The position numbers and the translations under genes are program-made. This document shows, one piece after another, positions 12,013 to 22,700 of a stretch of 64,000 bases of DNA; within the stretch, counting starts at the first letter, position 1; each line of letters opens with the position of its first letter. The stretch is from Meconema thalassinum (Eukaryota > Arthropoda > Insecta > Orthoptera > Tettigoniidae). The stretch is taken from the NCBI GenBank assembly GCA_946902985.2, contig OX336389.2, positions 338,618,444-338,682,443 on the forward strand, written 5' to 3'. The notes beneath the pieces were generated by a model. It was not told the DNA's origin. It made no database searches and saw nothing but the letters and a program-made list of their open reading frames with translations.

Positions 12013-15000
12013 CCCGTATCCACATGGTCTTACCTGTTGATATCCGATGGAAAAACTGGATCGCAGAATCTGGAAGTACCCGGCTGAAATAACCCCCAAA
12101 ATTCTACCAACTAGGATCAACCTGGGATAAGGATACCTCAATATAAAAGAATGCGATAAGAAGATGCCAGTGGAAAACTTAACAAAAATGAAAAACAGCT
12201 CAAAATGAGCTCGAAAACTCTTAGAATAAATCTCGGGTGTTAGGCTAAGCATTCACTAAAACTGCCCACTGGTCCTCCTAGCACATTCTGTTTCTAATAT
12301 AAATCACCAAATCATGTGTAAAATTTAAAGCCGAATGACCAGTTTATTAACTGAAAAATATGTAGCAGTGTGGATCTCTATCCACCGAACAAAAATTAGA
12401 TCATCATGAATCGTAGCAAACGATAGATAAATATTCAAGTTGCCTCAAATCTGGCATATATGTACTACATGCAATTGCAGTAATAAATCAAGTTCAAATG
12501 TGAACGTTCTTATACATCATTAAACATTTTACAAGTTATTATACAAAAATACCCTAGCAATATTAACATATTTACAGAAATGTACAATTAAGTTCGTGTA
12601 TCGAATTACGCCAATACTATCTATTATTCCACTGACATTGTGGTTCAAATCTGTTCATTGACATAATCGGTCATATTCGACAATCAGTAAAGTTAATCGA
12701 ATGCATCGTTATTTCATTTTAATATTTCAGTCAACATCCGTGTTTTCTCAAATTCATACTTCCATTACTTTCAATTAATATTTCACCTATTACTTTAACG
12801 TTACAAAAATTAGTTCATGTTTTTCAGAATATAGTTTTCCACTAAAAATATGTCACTATTAACAATTGATTTTAGATAATTTGTTTTAAACGGATATGAT
12901 ATTTTTGAATGGTGGTTTTATCCAATTACCAGCCTTCTAGTAACAATATTCGTGATTGTAATTCATGTCTAACTATACCTCAATAACAAAATCAGCAATA
13001 TCTCAATAGCTTGTATAACACTGAAAATTCGTAACAAATACGACAATCATTCTCCAAGTGAGAATCCTAAATTCATCTTAATTCAATCCTGATCATCCAT
13101 CGATGTCAGAAATAGCTTCAAAAACTCATTAACACAATCGTTAAATAATCCAATGCAAAGAATAGCTCTCTAAAGCTGTCAATAATATTCCACACATTCG
13201 CAAAAATTCATAGACGTTTATACAAATATCGTCAAATACTATGCTTCATAATGGACACAAATGTCGAAGTGTTGTAGTCTACTTCATAACAACTGTAGTA
13301 ATGTTGTAATTATATGCTCGAATAATTGCATCTATAAGCTCTCAAAATGCCACTCTGGTTATGACGAAAAATATTTTATTACATATGTGAGCTTCATATC
13401 ACACTAATACTTCATTTCCTTATAATTTCATTGTACACAAATATATCTCACAAGATATTATAAATTTATAACTGTAAAAGAATTAATTCAGTTCCGCATC
13501 GACAAATCCAAAATTGGGTTCCCCTATTACAAAAATCGCATGAAACTACACCATGAAAAAGAGCCTAGTATAAGTAGAGTACAAATAATCCATTAGAATC
13601 ACGCGTGATCTAAACAGGAGTATTCCAAAATGAATTATGAAAAACGAAAACTGAATGGAAAATATCCCAACAGAAATGTCTACTCTCAAAAAGCAATGCA
13701 AAAATATTGGCTGTAATTGCCTAATCCAAAATCGCAATTGTCGACATCAAAATGTTACTATACTTCCAAGTCTGCAATAAATTCGACGAAAAATAGACAG
13801 TCATTTCAAAATGAAAAAAATGTCGAATGGACTGTCAAAAAAAATATTCTTTTTCGTTGCTCAGTCTATAACAGAATTTATGTAGAAAATGTTCATGAAT
13901 TCGTGATAAGGCATCTTCTTCCTAACGAATATACTTATACAATGATACCGTAATCTTCGTCCTAACTCTTCTTGTAATAGCTTCTTCTCAACTAATTATA
14001 ATGCTCAGTTTTATTGCCAAAGATAAGAAAAGTAATGTTCTAAAAATAACATCACATTAAAATTTAACTATAGAAATTACTATGTAGGTGCATCTTGAGT
14101 AAGATCAAAACCTAAAATAAAGTCTCGGACAGAAATTACTAAACTATAAGATCTAATCCTCGAATCCATTTTCTAACTACTGAATAAAAATTGGTGAAAG
14201 AAGTACATTCTAAAGATATGACAGGATTCATACTGTCTACAGAAATATAAAAGGTCTCCAGCTACCTTGTCCATAGTCGTCTTGATGAATGGATGATGAA
14301 TGTTGGAACAAACATCCCTGGTCGGGATCGAACCCTCGTCCATTGCGCTGAATAGTTAAAGTACTTGTCAAGACTGCACGAAGTCGAACCCCACTCTCCT
14401 CGACTCGAAAACAGCTGTCCGCACTGCAATGTCCATCATATCGAATCTGACTAGGCTTGTTTGATAGCGAGGAGAAATTGATGCCACCTTCCTTTCTCCT
14501 TGGAAATCCATATTTGTAGAAGTAATTATCTCAGTGTCAATAAGTAAAGATTGCCTTCAATCTTCTCTTGAATAGCCTTCTGCTAGAGAAATCCATTATT
14601 CAGTTTAGATCTGTTCTAAATGTTCAATTCTGCTAGTGTGTCGCATTCCTACTCAGTATTTAGCACTTCATTGCCATCCTTGTCGTAATCTGGTACATTA
14701 TTCCTTCCTCTATAGTATTCATACTCATATTGTAGTGTCGATTGACCACTGGATATTTTGTATGTGTTTCCGTGATGGCAGTAGTATTACAGAAACATCC
14801 ATGCGAAAAGCAAAGTTCACTGTCCTCACTTTGATATCTCACCAAGTCCACACGATGGGTTAACGGATCGTCCCATGTGTATAGCGCCCCTGTCTTGCTG
14901 GAATAAGCCAAGACGAACTATACCGTACCGGACTTCACACACCGCACTAAGTACGAAATGACACTTAGAATGCTTGCTTTCGGTCAAGCCAACGAACTAG

Positions 15001-15475
15001 TATCACCGCGGGTAATCAACAAGACGAAGTGTCTCTCACCGGACCGAGTTACAAGCAGCTGGACAAACTATCTACCCAGAATACCTCTGTCACTAATCGA
15101 TATGACAATCGAAGTCGTCGCAGCGTAATTACGATATACTTCTTATATCAAAATATGTGTATTTAAAATTCCATAAATGTCTTATAAGTTACTCGTTTCT
15201 GCTGGTGTTACGATGTTATTCCCAGTTGTCGATCCCCTCAGTGTTTCATAGCAGGGCATATCAATGTCATGCATCCACGGCAGCCATCTTATCGTATAAC
15301 TGTACATCTCCCAGTCACATGTTTTCAAGATGCGTTGCGGGTTGCTGAATCAATCTCCTAAGCTCGCGTCAACGAGACATCGCTCTGTACTGCAAGTTGA
15401 AATGTTGTCTTAAAAATGCCAAATATGTGTCTCAGTCACGTCAGGGTTCCAATACAATGCAAAATACTGGCACAG
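12013..15475. other. AT-rich region without a recognised gene
   Basis: No convincing coding region. A decayed antisense tRNA-like box B (GGGATCGAACCC) lies at about 14330, so at least one SINE head remnant is present. The ORFs seen (13717-13953 and others) lack signatures. Confidence 0.45.
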
Positions 15476-15726
15476 TACCTAACGTAAGGCCACGGCCGCC
15501 TCCTCCTCTCTTCCTTGCCTATCCCTCCCTATCTTACCTACCCTTCCCATCCCGCATGGGGCCCCTGTTTGCTTTAAAGGTGAGGCCGCCTGGGCGAGGT
15601 GCTCGTCCCATCTCCCCAGTTGTATCCCCCGTGTCGAAGTTGCAAGCTCCAGGACACTGCCCTGGAGGCGGTAAAGGTGGGATCCATCGCTGAGTCCGAG
15701 GGAAAAGCCAACCCTGGAGAGTAAAA
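15476..15726 (+). repeat. SINE-2 3' fragment
   Basis: 5'-truncated copy: it begins in the central domain (CCTAACGTAAGGCCACGGCC) and runs through GAGGCCGCCTGGGCGAGG to the 3' end GGAGAGTAAAATGACTAAG, followed by an A-rich (AATAAAATAA) tail. Confidence 0.9.
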
Positions 15727-16146
15727 TGACTAAGAAATAATAAAATAAAATAATTATGGCCAAGTCCACTTTCTCTTCTTTCTGCTCCAATGGAACAACT
15801 CTAGATACAAACATTTTTTAAAATCTCACCAGCTATGTAATATCTCGAGGATGATTTAACAAGACATTTGGCGTACAACATAAACGTAGCACAGGTTTGG
15901 TTCCTATCTTTCCCCCTCCTGAAACCTTAAAAAAGTGGCCGGAAGTAAGTGCAGTAGAGCGTCGTTTATCCGGACTAATTGGGACCGAAAGTGCTCCAGA
16001 TAACGATTTTTCCGGATAATCAAACATGCGTTTATTTCATAGGAAAAAACATGCACAGTACGTTATGGTAATAACCACCAAGCTTCTCATTTAGCTGCAA
16101 CGCTTTCTCACATAAAATGGGTCCATAAATGGGATCTCCTTTACTT

Positions 16147-17308
16147 CTACTGTCGACCAAAGTATTATGTGTACTCGAGTTTGAAGGTTGTTTGTGGAAG
16201 TAACCAATAGACATACATAAAATCCAATAACATCATTTTCGTCGTTCTATTGTACGTTAGCTCATGTAGGTTTGGAATTTTTAATTTATATTTTATATTT
16301 TTTGTCGCAGTTGGAGCACAAAAAGTGTACGTTTTTAAGCGTGTTTCAACCATGCGTCACATTTAAGAATTATTATCTCAAAAACCCGTCATCAGATCGA
16401 ATCCAAATTTTAACACATTATACATTGGAATGTTGTATAACTGGTTTATTAATTTCAAAATTTTGCGTGTCCAAGAAATAAAGTTGTTATTTTTGTAAGG
16501 TAACTTTTTCTCGGCTCGGGGTGGTTGGAAAATGTAATTCTTGGTCGCGATGTAATCCTTATACATCAAAACGTTATGCTGTATGACTGTGAAATACGTA
16601 AATTAACTCACTTATTTTATATCGGTTTGTATTTGTAGGCGAAAATAACACATCGTTCACCAGCTAGCCGCTCCGGGAAAAGCTGTACAGCGTTGCCGAA
16701 ATGGAGCCCATCACGCATCATGGCGTGCCTCGCTCGGAAGTGATGGGCTCCATCACAGCAAAGCTGTACAGCTTTTCCCGGAGCGGCTAGCTGGTGAACG
16801 ATGTGTTATTTCCGCCTACAAATACAAACCGATATAAAATAAGTGAGTTAATTTACGTATTTCACAGTCATACAGCATAACTTTTTGATGTATAAGGATT
16901 ACATCGCGACCAAGAACTACATTTTCCAACCACCCCGAGCCGAGAAAAAGTTACCTTACAAAAATGATAACTTTTTTTTCTTGGACACGCAAAATTTTGA
17001 AATTAATAAACCAGTTATACAACATTCCAATGTATAGTGTGTTAAAATTTGGATTCGATCTGATGACGGGTTTTTGAGATAATTCTTAAATGTGACGCAT
17101 GGTTGAAACACGCTTAAAAACGTGCACTTTTTGTGCTCCAACTGCGACAAAAAATATTAAAATATAAATTATAAATTCCAAACCTACATGAGCTAACGTA
17201 CAATAGAACGACGAAAATGATGATGTTATTGGATTTTATGTAGGTCTATTGGTTACTTCACAAACAACCTTCAAACTCGAGTGCACATAATACTTTGGTC
17301 GACAGTAG
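16147..17308. mobile_element. 1.16-kb near-perfect fold-back element
   Basis: The left arm (from CTACTGTCGACCAAAGTATT at 16147 to about 16700) is the almost exact reverse complement of the right arm (about 16750 to 17308). A spacer of about 60 bp around 16700-16760 is itself partly palindromic. It sits between two halves of the Tigger transposase. It has no coding capacity of its own; the short ORFs in the arms are mirror images of each other. Confidence 0.9.
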
Positions 17309-17438
17309 TCAGAATAAACCATAAGTACACCGCTTCTTTCAATTTTTATCCCTAGCTGATCTCATGGTTCTACTCTTTTTAGACCCTTCTTCCCTATCTA
17401 ACTTAGATGCATAATTCAGAATTTCAACTTTCCTTTCT

Positions 17439-17582
17439 TCAAATCATTAATTGTGGATTTTCCAACACTATTGGACACTCCACACTCTCACCTTCATCCA
17501 GTTTAATAATGAACTCCACCTTCTTCTCAATGGATAAAACATTGCGATTTTGTTTTTCTTTTTTGTCACTCGTAGAAGCCAT
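17439..17582 (-). pseudogene. Tigger transposase N-terminal HTH fragment
   Basis: From the ATG at 17580-17582 the reading is MASTSDKKEKQNRNVLSIEK, followed by the LDEGES motif of the pogo/CENP-B first helix-turn-helix. The frame then decays, although an EAVYLWF-like block is still readable near 17320-17340. The second DNA-binding module (KGDP..GPILCEKAL) resumes left of the fold-back at about 16085-16140. The catalytic DDE domain is absent. This is a dead gene. Confidence 0.82.
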
Positions 17583-17827
17583 TTTCACAACGTAATACAG
17601 TACTGTACAGTACAGTACAGTAAACACACTCACATACTGCAACACGTTGAATCATTATAGAGTTAACAAACGGAAGGCGATATAAGAGACAACAATTGAA
17701 AACGAGAACCGACTCACTACTGTAGTGAGCGCGCGCTGCTCTGTCTTTTAATTTTTTTATTTTTTTGCTCGTCCGGATAATTGACGTTCCGGTTGTTTGA
17801 CGTCTGGATAAACGACGTTCTACTGTA

Positions 17828-18242
17828 TTACAATTTTGCTTTGTGTTCTCAGGCTCTCTAGTAGAACATGTGTTTTTCCGAACTGAATACATAAACATGT
17901 CCGAATTATAGCTGCTACAGGAGCTATTTGGTACGTTTATGATTCTCGAGAATGGTTCATAAACCCTTATTGAGGGTCGAGCCTATCTCTTACAGACCTT
18001 TTACACACGTCGGAAAAGGCCACCAAGTAAATGGTCTACACGAAGACATGTCAGAATTATTGCGGCTCGAAGAGCATTTGGAACGTTTTTGGCACCCGTG
18101 CGGAAGTACTTACGGCTAAATGTCCCGTTTTTCTAGTTCGTAATTCTGACACCACGTAGCAGCACCAAAGTGAGACAATTCCTTTTTTCAGTTTTCTCTT
18201 GAACGAAAGCTCGTATTTGCGATCTGAAAACCACTATATATA
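17828..18242. other. No recognisable gene
   Basis: Spacer between the Tigger element and the composite inverted-repeat element; nothing recognised. Confidence 0.5.
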
Positions 18243-18461
18243 CAGGGTCATCGAAAAATAATGCCAACATTTCAAAAAAATTATAGCACCGAAACCCTTT
18301 ATGTTAAACGTGTAATTCTTTCACTGAACGCCAGCTGGTTAAAGTAAGTTTTGTTTTCGAGTGGACGTGACCTTGCTATGCGCACACTAGATGCGCAGTA
18401 GCCAAGGTCGGCTGGGGGCGCGTGCACCAATGACTGCACCGCCCGACAAACTGCACCTGAT

Positions 18462-18526
18462 TACAAAGCTGTAATTCGATGGTTTAATCAGTTTAAGGAA
18501 ACAGGGACTGTAGAGAAACAAGTAGT
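18462..18526 (+). pseudogene. Transposase HTH fragment
   Basis: Translates as DYKAVIRWFNQFKETGTVEK, matching the N-terminal helix-turn-helix seen in arthropod mariner-like and DUF4817-type proteins. It is cut off by the family-X copy after EKQ. Confidence 0.6.
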
Positions 18527-19932
18527 TCCGTGACGAACTAAACAGCCTACTTTTCTTAAAATTTAAGATTCATGCCAATGATTAATCTGGATGGATCTAT
18601 CTAGAATAATGACGAAATTAAGTTGGTAATATATAAATTTCTAATTAGTTCGAAATACTGTATACCTGGCATAATGTAGCCTAATAGAGCACTACAGATG
18701 GCAGCCCTGGTGACTGAATATATGCTTAGTTCCATCTCTTAAGGTACAGAATACAAAATTTGGTTGGAGTCCAATGAATAGCATGGACGTTACATGCAGT
18801 TAAACATTGGATATAACAGCGCGCGTAAAATCATGTTGGCAACAATGGCATGCATGTATTGGTCAGAAATAATCTGAAATAATATGATCTATTGTTGTGC
18901 CAATTTTGAATGAAATCCGTTAGTTAATATAGAAGTTATTTGCATTTTAAAATTGGACCTATCAGCAGGATTAGAATCATGTTGGCAGCACTGACATATA
19001 TTAGTTACTCCAAATTCATCTAGAATGCCAGGTACTATACGTGTGCAAAGTTTAGAGCTATTGGCTAGAATACTTTCTGATATATTGATATTAGGGTAAC
19101 AAGAATAGAGAGAGCAAATATTAACAGTTGGCAGCCCTGTTGCTCTTAAGAATACGCATAGTTATATCCGTTATGGTACACATAGCACATACGAAATTGG
19201 GTTGAAATCCAAATGATACTATGGAAATTACATGTATTTAAAGTTGGAACTCTCAGCAGGCTTAGAATCATGTTGGTAGCACTAACTATGTAAGTTACTC
19301 CAAATTAACTTAGAAAGTCAGGTACTGTAGGTGTGCATAGTTTAAAGCTGTCGGCTTGCATACTTTCTGATATATTGGTATTTGGATAAAAGAAATTAAG
19401 AGCATTTATTTACAGTTGGCAGCTCTGGTGGCTCTTAAGAATACGCTCAGTCATATCTGGTTATGTACACATACAACATACGAAATTTGGTTGAATTCCA
19501 ATTGATAGTACAGAAGTTATATGCATTTAAAAATTGGACCTATCAGCAGGCTTATAATCATTTTGGCAACACTGCGATGTATGGCCTCCTGGAAATTAAA
19601 CTGCAATATTATTATCTATACGTGTGCCAATTTTGAAATAGCTCCCATTCATACCATCCAAGATATCCAAAATGGAGCTCAAATTTCAATTGCGATTTTT
19701 CAGCAGTTGGTAGCACTGACATGATTTTCAAATATGTCTGTGAGATATTTAGGTATAGATCTTTACTCCTACCAAATTTTGTTTCGATTGCTTCAGCCGT
19801 TTAGGAGTTGATAGGGGGGGGGGGACACACACAGCCAGACAGAAGGACAGACAGACATACAGACACACATTTGCCCGATCTCATGTCTACATTTTCCTCA
19901 TTTTTGCAAAATGTGAAAAGTAGGCTAAAAAT
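18519..19932 (+). repeat. Family X copy, left arm
   Basis: Begins ACAAGTAGTTCCGTGACGAA with a TAGTTC/GAACTA hairpin (18523-18540), then the subterminal AGCCTACTTTTC. It contains about four imperfect repeats around the words AATTTGGTTGAA and AATCATGTTGGCAGCACT (near 18755, 18905, 19190, 19485). It ends with a G run, a CAGACAGA microsatellite and GAAAAGTAGGCT. Confidence 0.85.
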
Positions 19933-20068
19933 CTAGGCCAGGCCGACCACCAACATCAGCATTGAACGCACGCTTTCCCAATGGCTGGATTGGTACGTGC
20001 AATTATTTCAGGAGTAACTGTCAAGATGGCGGCAGAAATTCGCTCCCGCAGGTGCTCCAAATCCCGAA
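19933..20068 (-). pseudogene. Mariner-type transposase C-terminal fragment
   Basis: On the minus strand it reads LEHLRERISAAILTVTPEII, the C-terminal block typical of mariner-like transposases after the catalytic core. It is flanked on both sides by family X in opposite orientation. Confidence 0.6.
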
Positions 20069-21480
20069 TTTTTAGCCTACTTTTCACATTTTGCAAAAAT
20101 GAGGAAAAAGTAGACTAATGAGATCGGGCAAATGTGTGTCTGTCTGTCCTTCTGTCTGTCTGTCTGTCTGGCTGGCTGTGTGTGCCCCCCCCCCCCCCCC
20201 TCCTATCAACTCCTAAACGGCTGCAGCAAACGAAACAAAATTTGGTAGGAGTAAAGATCTATACCTGAATATCTCACGGCCATATTTGAAAATGATGTCA
20301 GTGCTACCAACTGCTGAAAAATCACAATTGAAATTTTAGCTCCATGTTGGATATCTTGGAAGGTATGAATCGGAGCTATTTCAAAATTGGCACACGTATA
20401 GATAATAATATTGCAGTTTAATTTCCAGGAGGCCATACATGGCAGTGTTGCCAAAATGATTATAAGCCTGCTCATAGGTCCAAATTTTAAATGCATATAA
20501 CTTCTATACTATCAATTGGATTTCAACCAAATTTCGTATGTGCTATGTGTACATAAACAGATATGACTGAGCGTATTCTTAAGAGCCACCAGGGCTGCCA
20601 ACTGATAAATGCACTGAATTTTTTTAAATCCAAATACCCATAAATCAGAAAGTATGCACACGTATAGTACCTGACCTTCTATATTAATTTGGAGTAACTT
20701 GTATACGTCAGTGCTACCAACATGATTCTAAGCCTGCTGAGAGGTCCAACTTTAAATACATGTAACTTCTATACTATCATTTGGATTTCAACCAAATTTC
20801 GTGTGTGCTATGTGAACCACAACAGATATGACTATGCCGATTCTTAAGAGTAACCAGGGCTGCCAACTGTTAATAAATACTGTCTCTTTTTGTTACCCTA
20901 ATATCAATATATCAGAAAGTATGCAATCCAATAGCTCTAAACTTTGCACACGTATAGTACCTGGAATTCTAGATTAATTTGTAGTAACTAATATAGGCCT
21001 ACGTCAGTGCTGCCAACATGATTCTAAGCCTGCTGATAGGTCCAATTATAAAATGCATGTAACTTCTATACTAACTAATGGATTTCATTAAAAATTGACA
21101 CAACAATAGATCATATTATTTCAGATTATTTCTGACCAATATATGTATGTCATTGTTGCCAACATGATTTTACGCGCGCTGTTAGATCCAATGTGTAACT
21201 GCATGTAACGTCCATGCTATCCATTGGACTTCAACCAAATTTTGTATTCTGTACCTTAAGAGATGGAACTAAGAATATATCCAGTCACCAGGGCTGCCAA
21301 CTGTAGTTCTCTATTAGGCTAAATTATGCCAGGTATACAGTATTTCGAACTACTTAGAAATGTCGATATTACCAACTTAATTTCGTCATTGTTCTAGATT
21401 GATCCATATAGATTAATCATTGGCATGAATCTTAAATTTTAAGAAAAGCAGGCTCTTTAGTTCGTCACGTAACTTCTTGT
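20069..21480 (-). repeat. Family X copy, right arm
   Basis: Mirror image of the 18519-19932 copy with scattered differences. The hairpin end lies at 21458-21480 and the microsatellite end at about 20085-20205. There is no coding capacity beyond short mirror ORFs. Confidence 0.85.
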
Positions 21481-21485
21481 TTCTT

Positions 21486-21546
21486 CATACACAATGTTTT
21501 TAATGTACCCCCAGAAAAAAAAAATCCAAAGGGGTGAGGTCGGGAC
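21486..21546 (-). pseudogene. Mariner-type transposase catalytic fragment
   Basis: The minus strand encodes an LTPLDFF..WGYIKNIVY-like block, which contains the last catalytic aspartate region of mariner transposases. One extra T in the T run shifts the frame. It precedes the 19933-20068 fragment in sense order, with a family-X copy between them. Confidence 0.6.
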
Positions 21547-21739
21547 TTCATTGGCGCGCGCGCCTCCGGCGGACCTTGGTTACTGCGCATCTAGTGTGCG
21601 CATAGCAAGGTCACGTCCTCTCCAAAACAAAACTTACTTTAACCAGCTGGCGTTCAGTGAAAGAATTACACGTTTAACATTAACGGTTTCGGTGCTATAA
21701 TTTTTTGAAATGATGGCATTATTTTTCGATGACCCTGTA

Positions 21740-22250
21740 CTAGAGTGCAATTGAATTGATATTAATTCGATGCATTTTCCAAATTGTGAAAAACAAAAAA
21801 GTTAATAACAGTTTTTTATATTCTGCTTAAAATATGAGGGAAAAAACTGGTAATACGAAAACGGAGATTTATTTCCTGATTCCACTGCATTTTTCAGAAT
21901 TAAAATCGGGTGAATGGAATCGACAGCATTAGTTTGGGAATTGTTTTGAAAAGGGTGGTAGGGATAGCGGCGCGGCTTCACTAGATCTCTTGCGCAAGGA
22001 ATATTATGAACACGCTGACAGGGCGGAGGGAGAAGGGGACAATTTGACGACAGGAAAGAGTTGTCTTCCTCTTGTCATAAATATTATAGTTCGGCGTTCG
22101 GCGAGTTACATGCACAAGTGCCTAGTCGTGGAACAATATCTGAGCAATAAAATTATACTGTAGTCGTATCACGCTTAGCCTATGTAACGTCGACACAATG
22201 TGTTACCTTTCTTACTTCCTCGAACATTCTTGTTGTTGTCGTCGTTCTTG
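21740..22250. other. No recognisable gene
   Basis: Nothing recognised between the composite element and the SINE pair. Confidence 0.5.
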
Positions 22251-22254
22251 TAGA

Positions 22255-22700
22255 TATACATTGTAGGAGCTTGGGACATCTTGGTCATCAGTACATTTGG
22301 CTGGCTGCGTGGCTCAGCGGTAACGTTCTCGCTTGCTGTGCCCAAGGTTTCAGGATCGAATCCTGGTGCAGCCAGTTGGCATTTGAGGGTACGCGAATGC
22401 GAGGGAGCCGTGTCATTAGATTTACTGGCACGTTCAAGATCCCCTTCGGGGCCAAATTCCGGCACCCCGGCGTCTCTAAAAGCCGCAGTAGTTAAAAGGG
22501 ACGTAAAACCAATAATGTTATTATTATATTTTTTATTATTATTAGTCTATTATTATCATCAGTCCCGTGTAGTTGATTATGTGTGTAACTGTATTATAGT
22601 CAGGGATGGGGCAGGTGCCCTGAAACTTCACGTACGGTACTATCTCGGCATTTACCTGGAGGGAGTGTGGAAAAACCGGTGAAAACACACTCAGGATAGA
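22255..22700 (-). repeat. SINE-3-related copy, antisense, interrupted
   Basis: The tail remnant (GAGCTTGGGACATCTTGGTC) lies left of SINE-4. The rest (CCCGTGTAGTTGATTATGTG through the central domain near 22610-22685) lies to its right. It was split by the SINE-4 insertion. Confidence 0.75.
22293..22555 (+). repeat. SINE-4, full-length, nested in SINE-3
   Basis: The box A TGGCTCAGCGG (22310-22320) and box B GGATCGAATCC (22353-22363) are almost canonical. The body contains CAAATTCCGGCACCCCGGCG and GGGACGTAAAACCAATAATG, followed by a (TTA)n tail. The 8-bp target duplication TCATCAGT lies at 22285-22292 and 22556-22563. Confidence 0.92.

Larger units (their letters stand above)
15952..17825 (-). 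mobile_element. pogo/Tigger-type DNA transposon, internally deleted
   Basis: The ends are CAGTAGAGCGTCGTTTATCC at the left and its near-reverse-complement at the right, with the sub-repeat ATTATCCGGA recurring inside both. A TA follows at 17826-17827; the left duplication has decayed to TG. Transposase fragments on the minus strand confirm the family. The middle carries a 1.16-kb fold-back insertion, and the catalytic domain is missing. Confidence 0.88.
18243..21737. mobile_element. 3.5-kb composite mariner-type fold-back element
   Basis: Outer inverted ends (CAGGGTCATCGAAAAATAAT at 18243 and its complement ending at 21737) match for about 190 bp and abut TA on both sides, as in Tc1/mariner elements. 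Inside are two opposed family-X copies (18519-19932 and 20069-21480) and a 136-bp centre with transposase sequence. About 95% of the 3.5 kb lies in one imperfect palindrome. Confidence 0.88.

Noticed and set aside
16165..17150. ORFs in the fold-back arms with the same protein on opposite strands
   Set aside because: Direct consequence of the inverted repeat; no signature.
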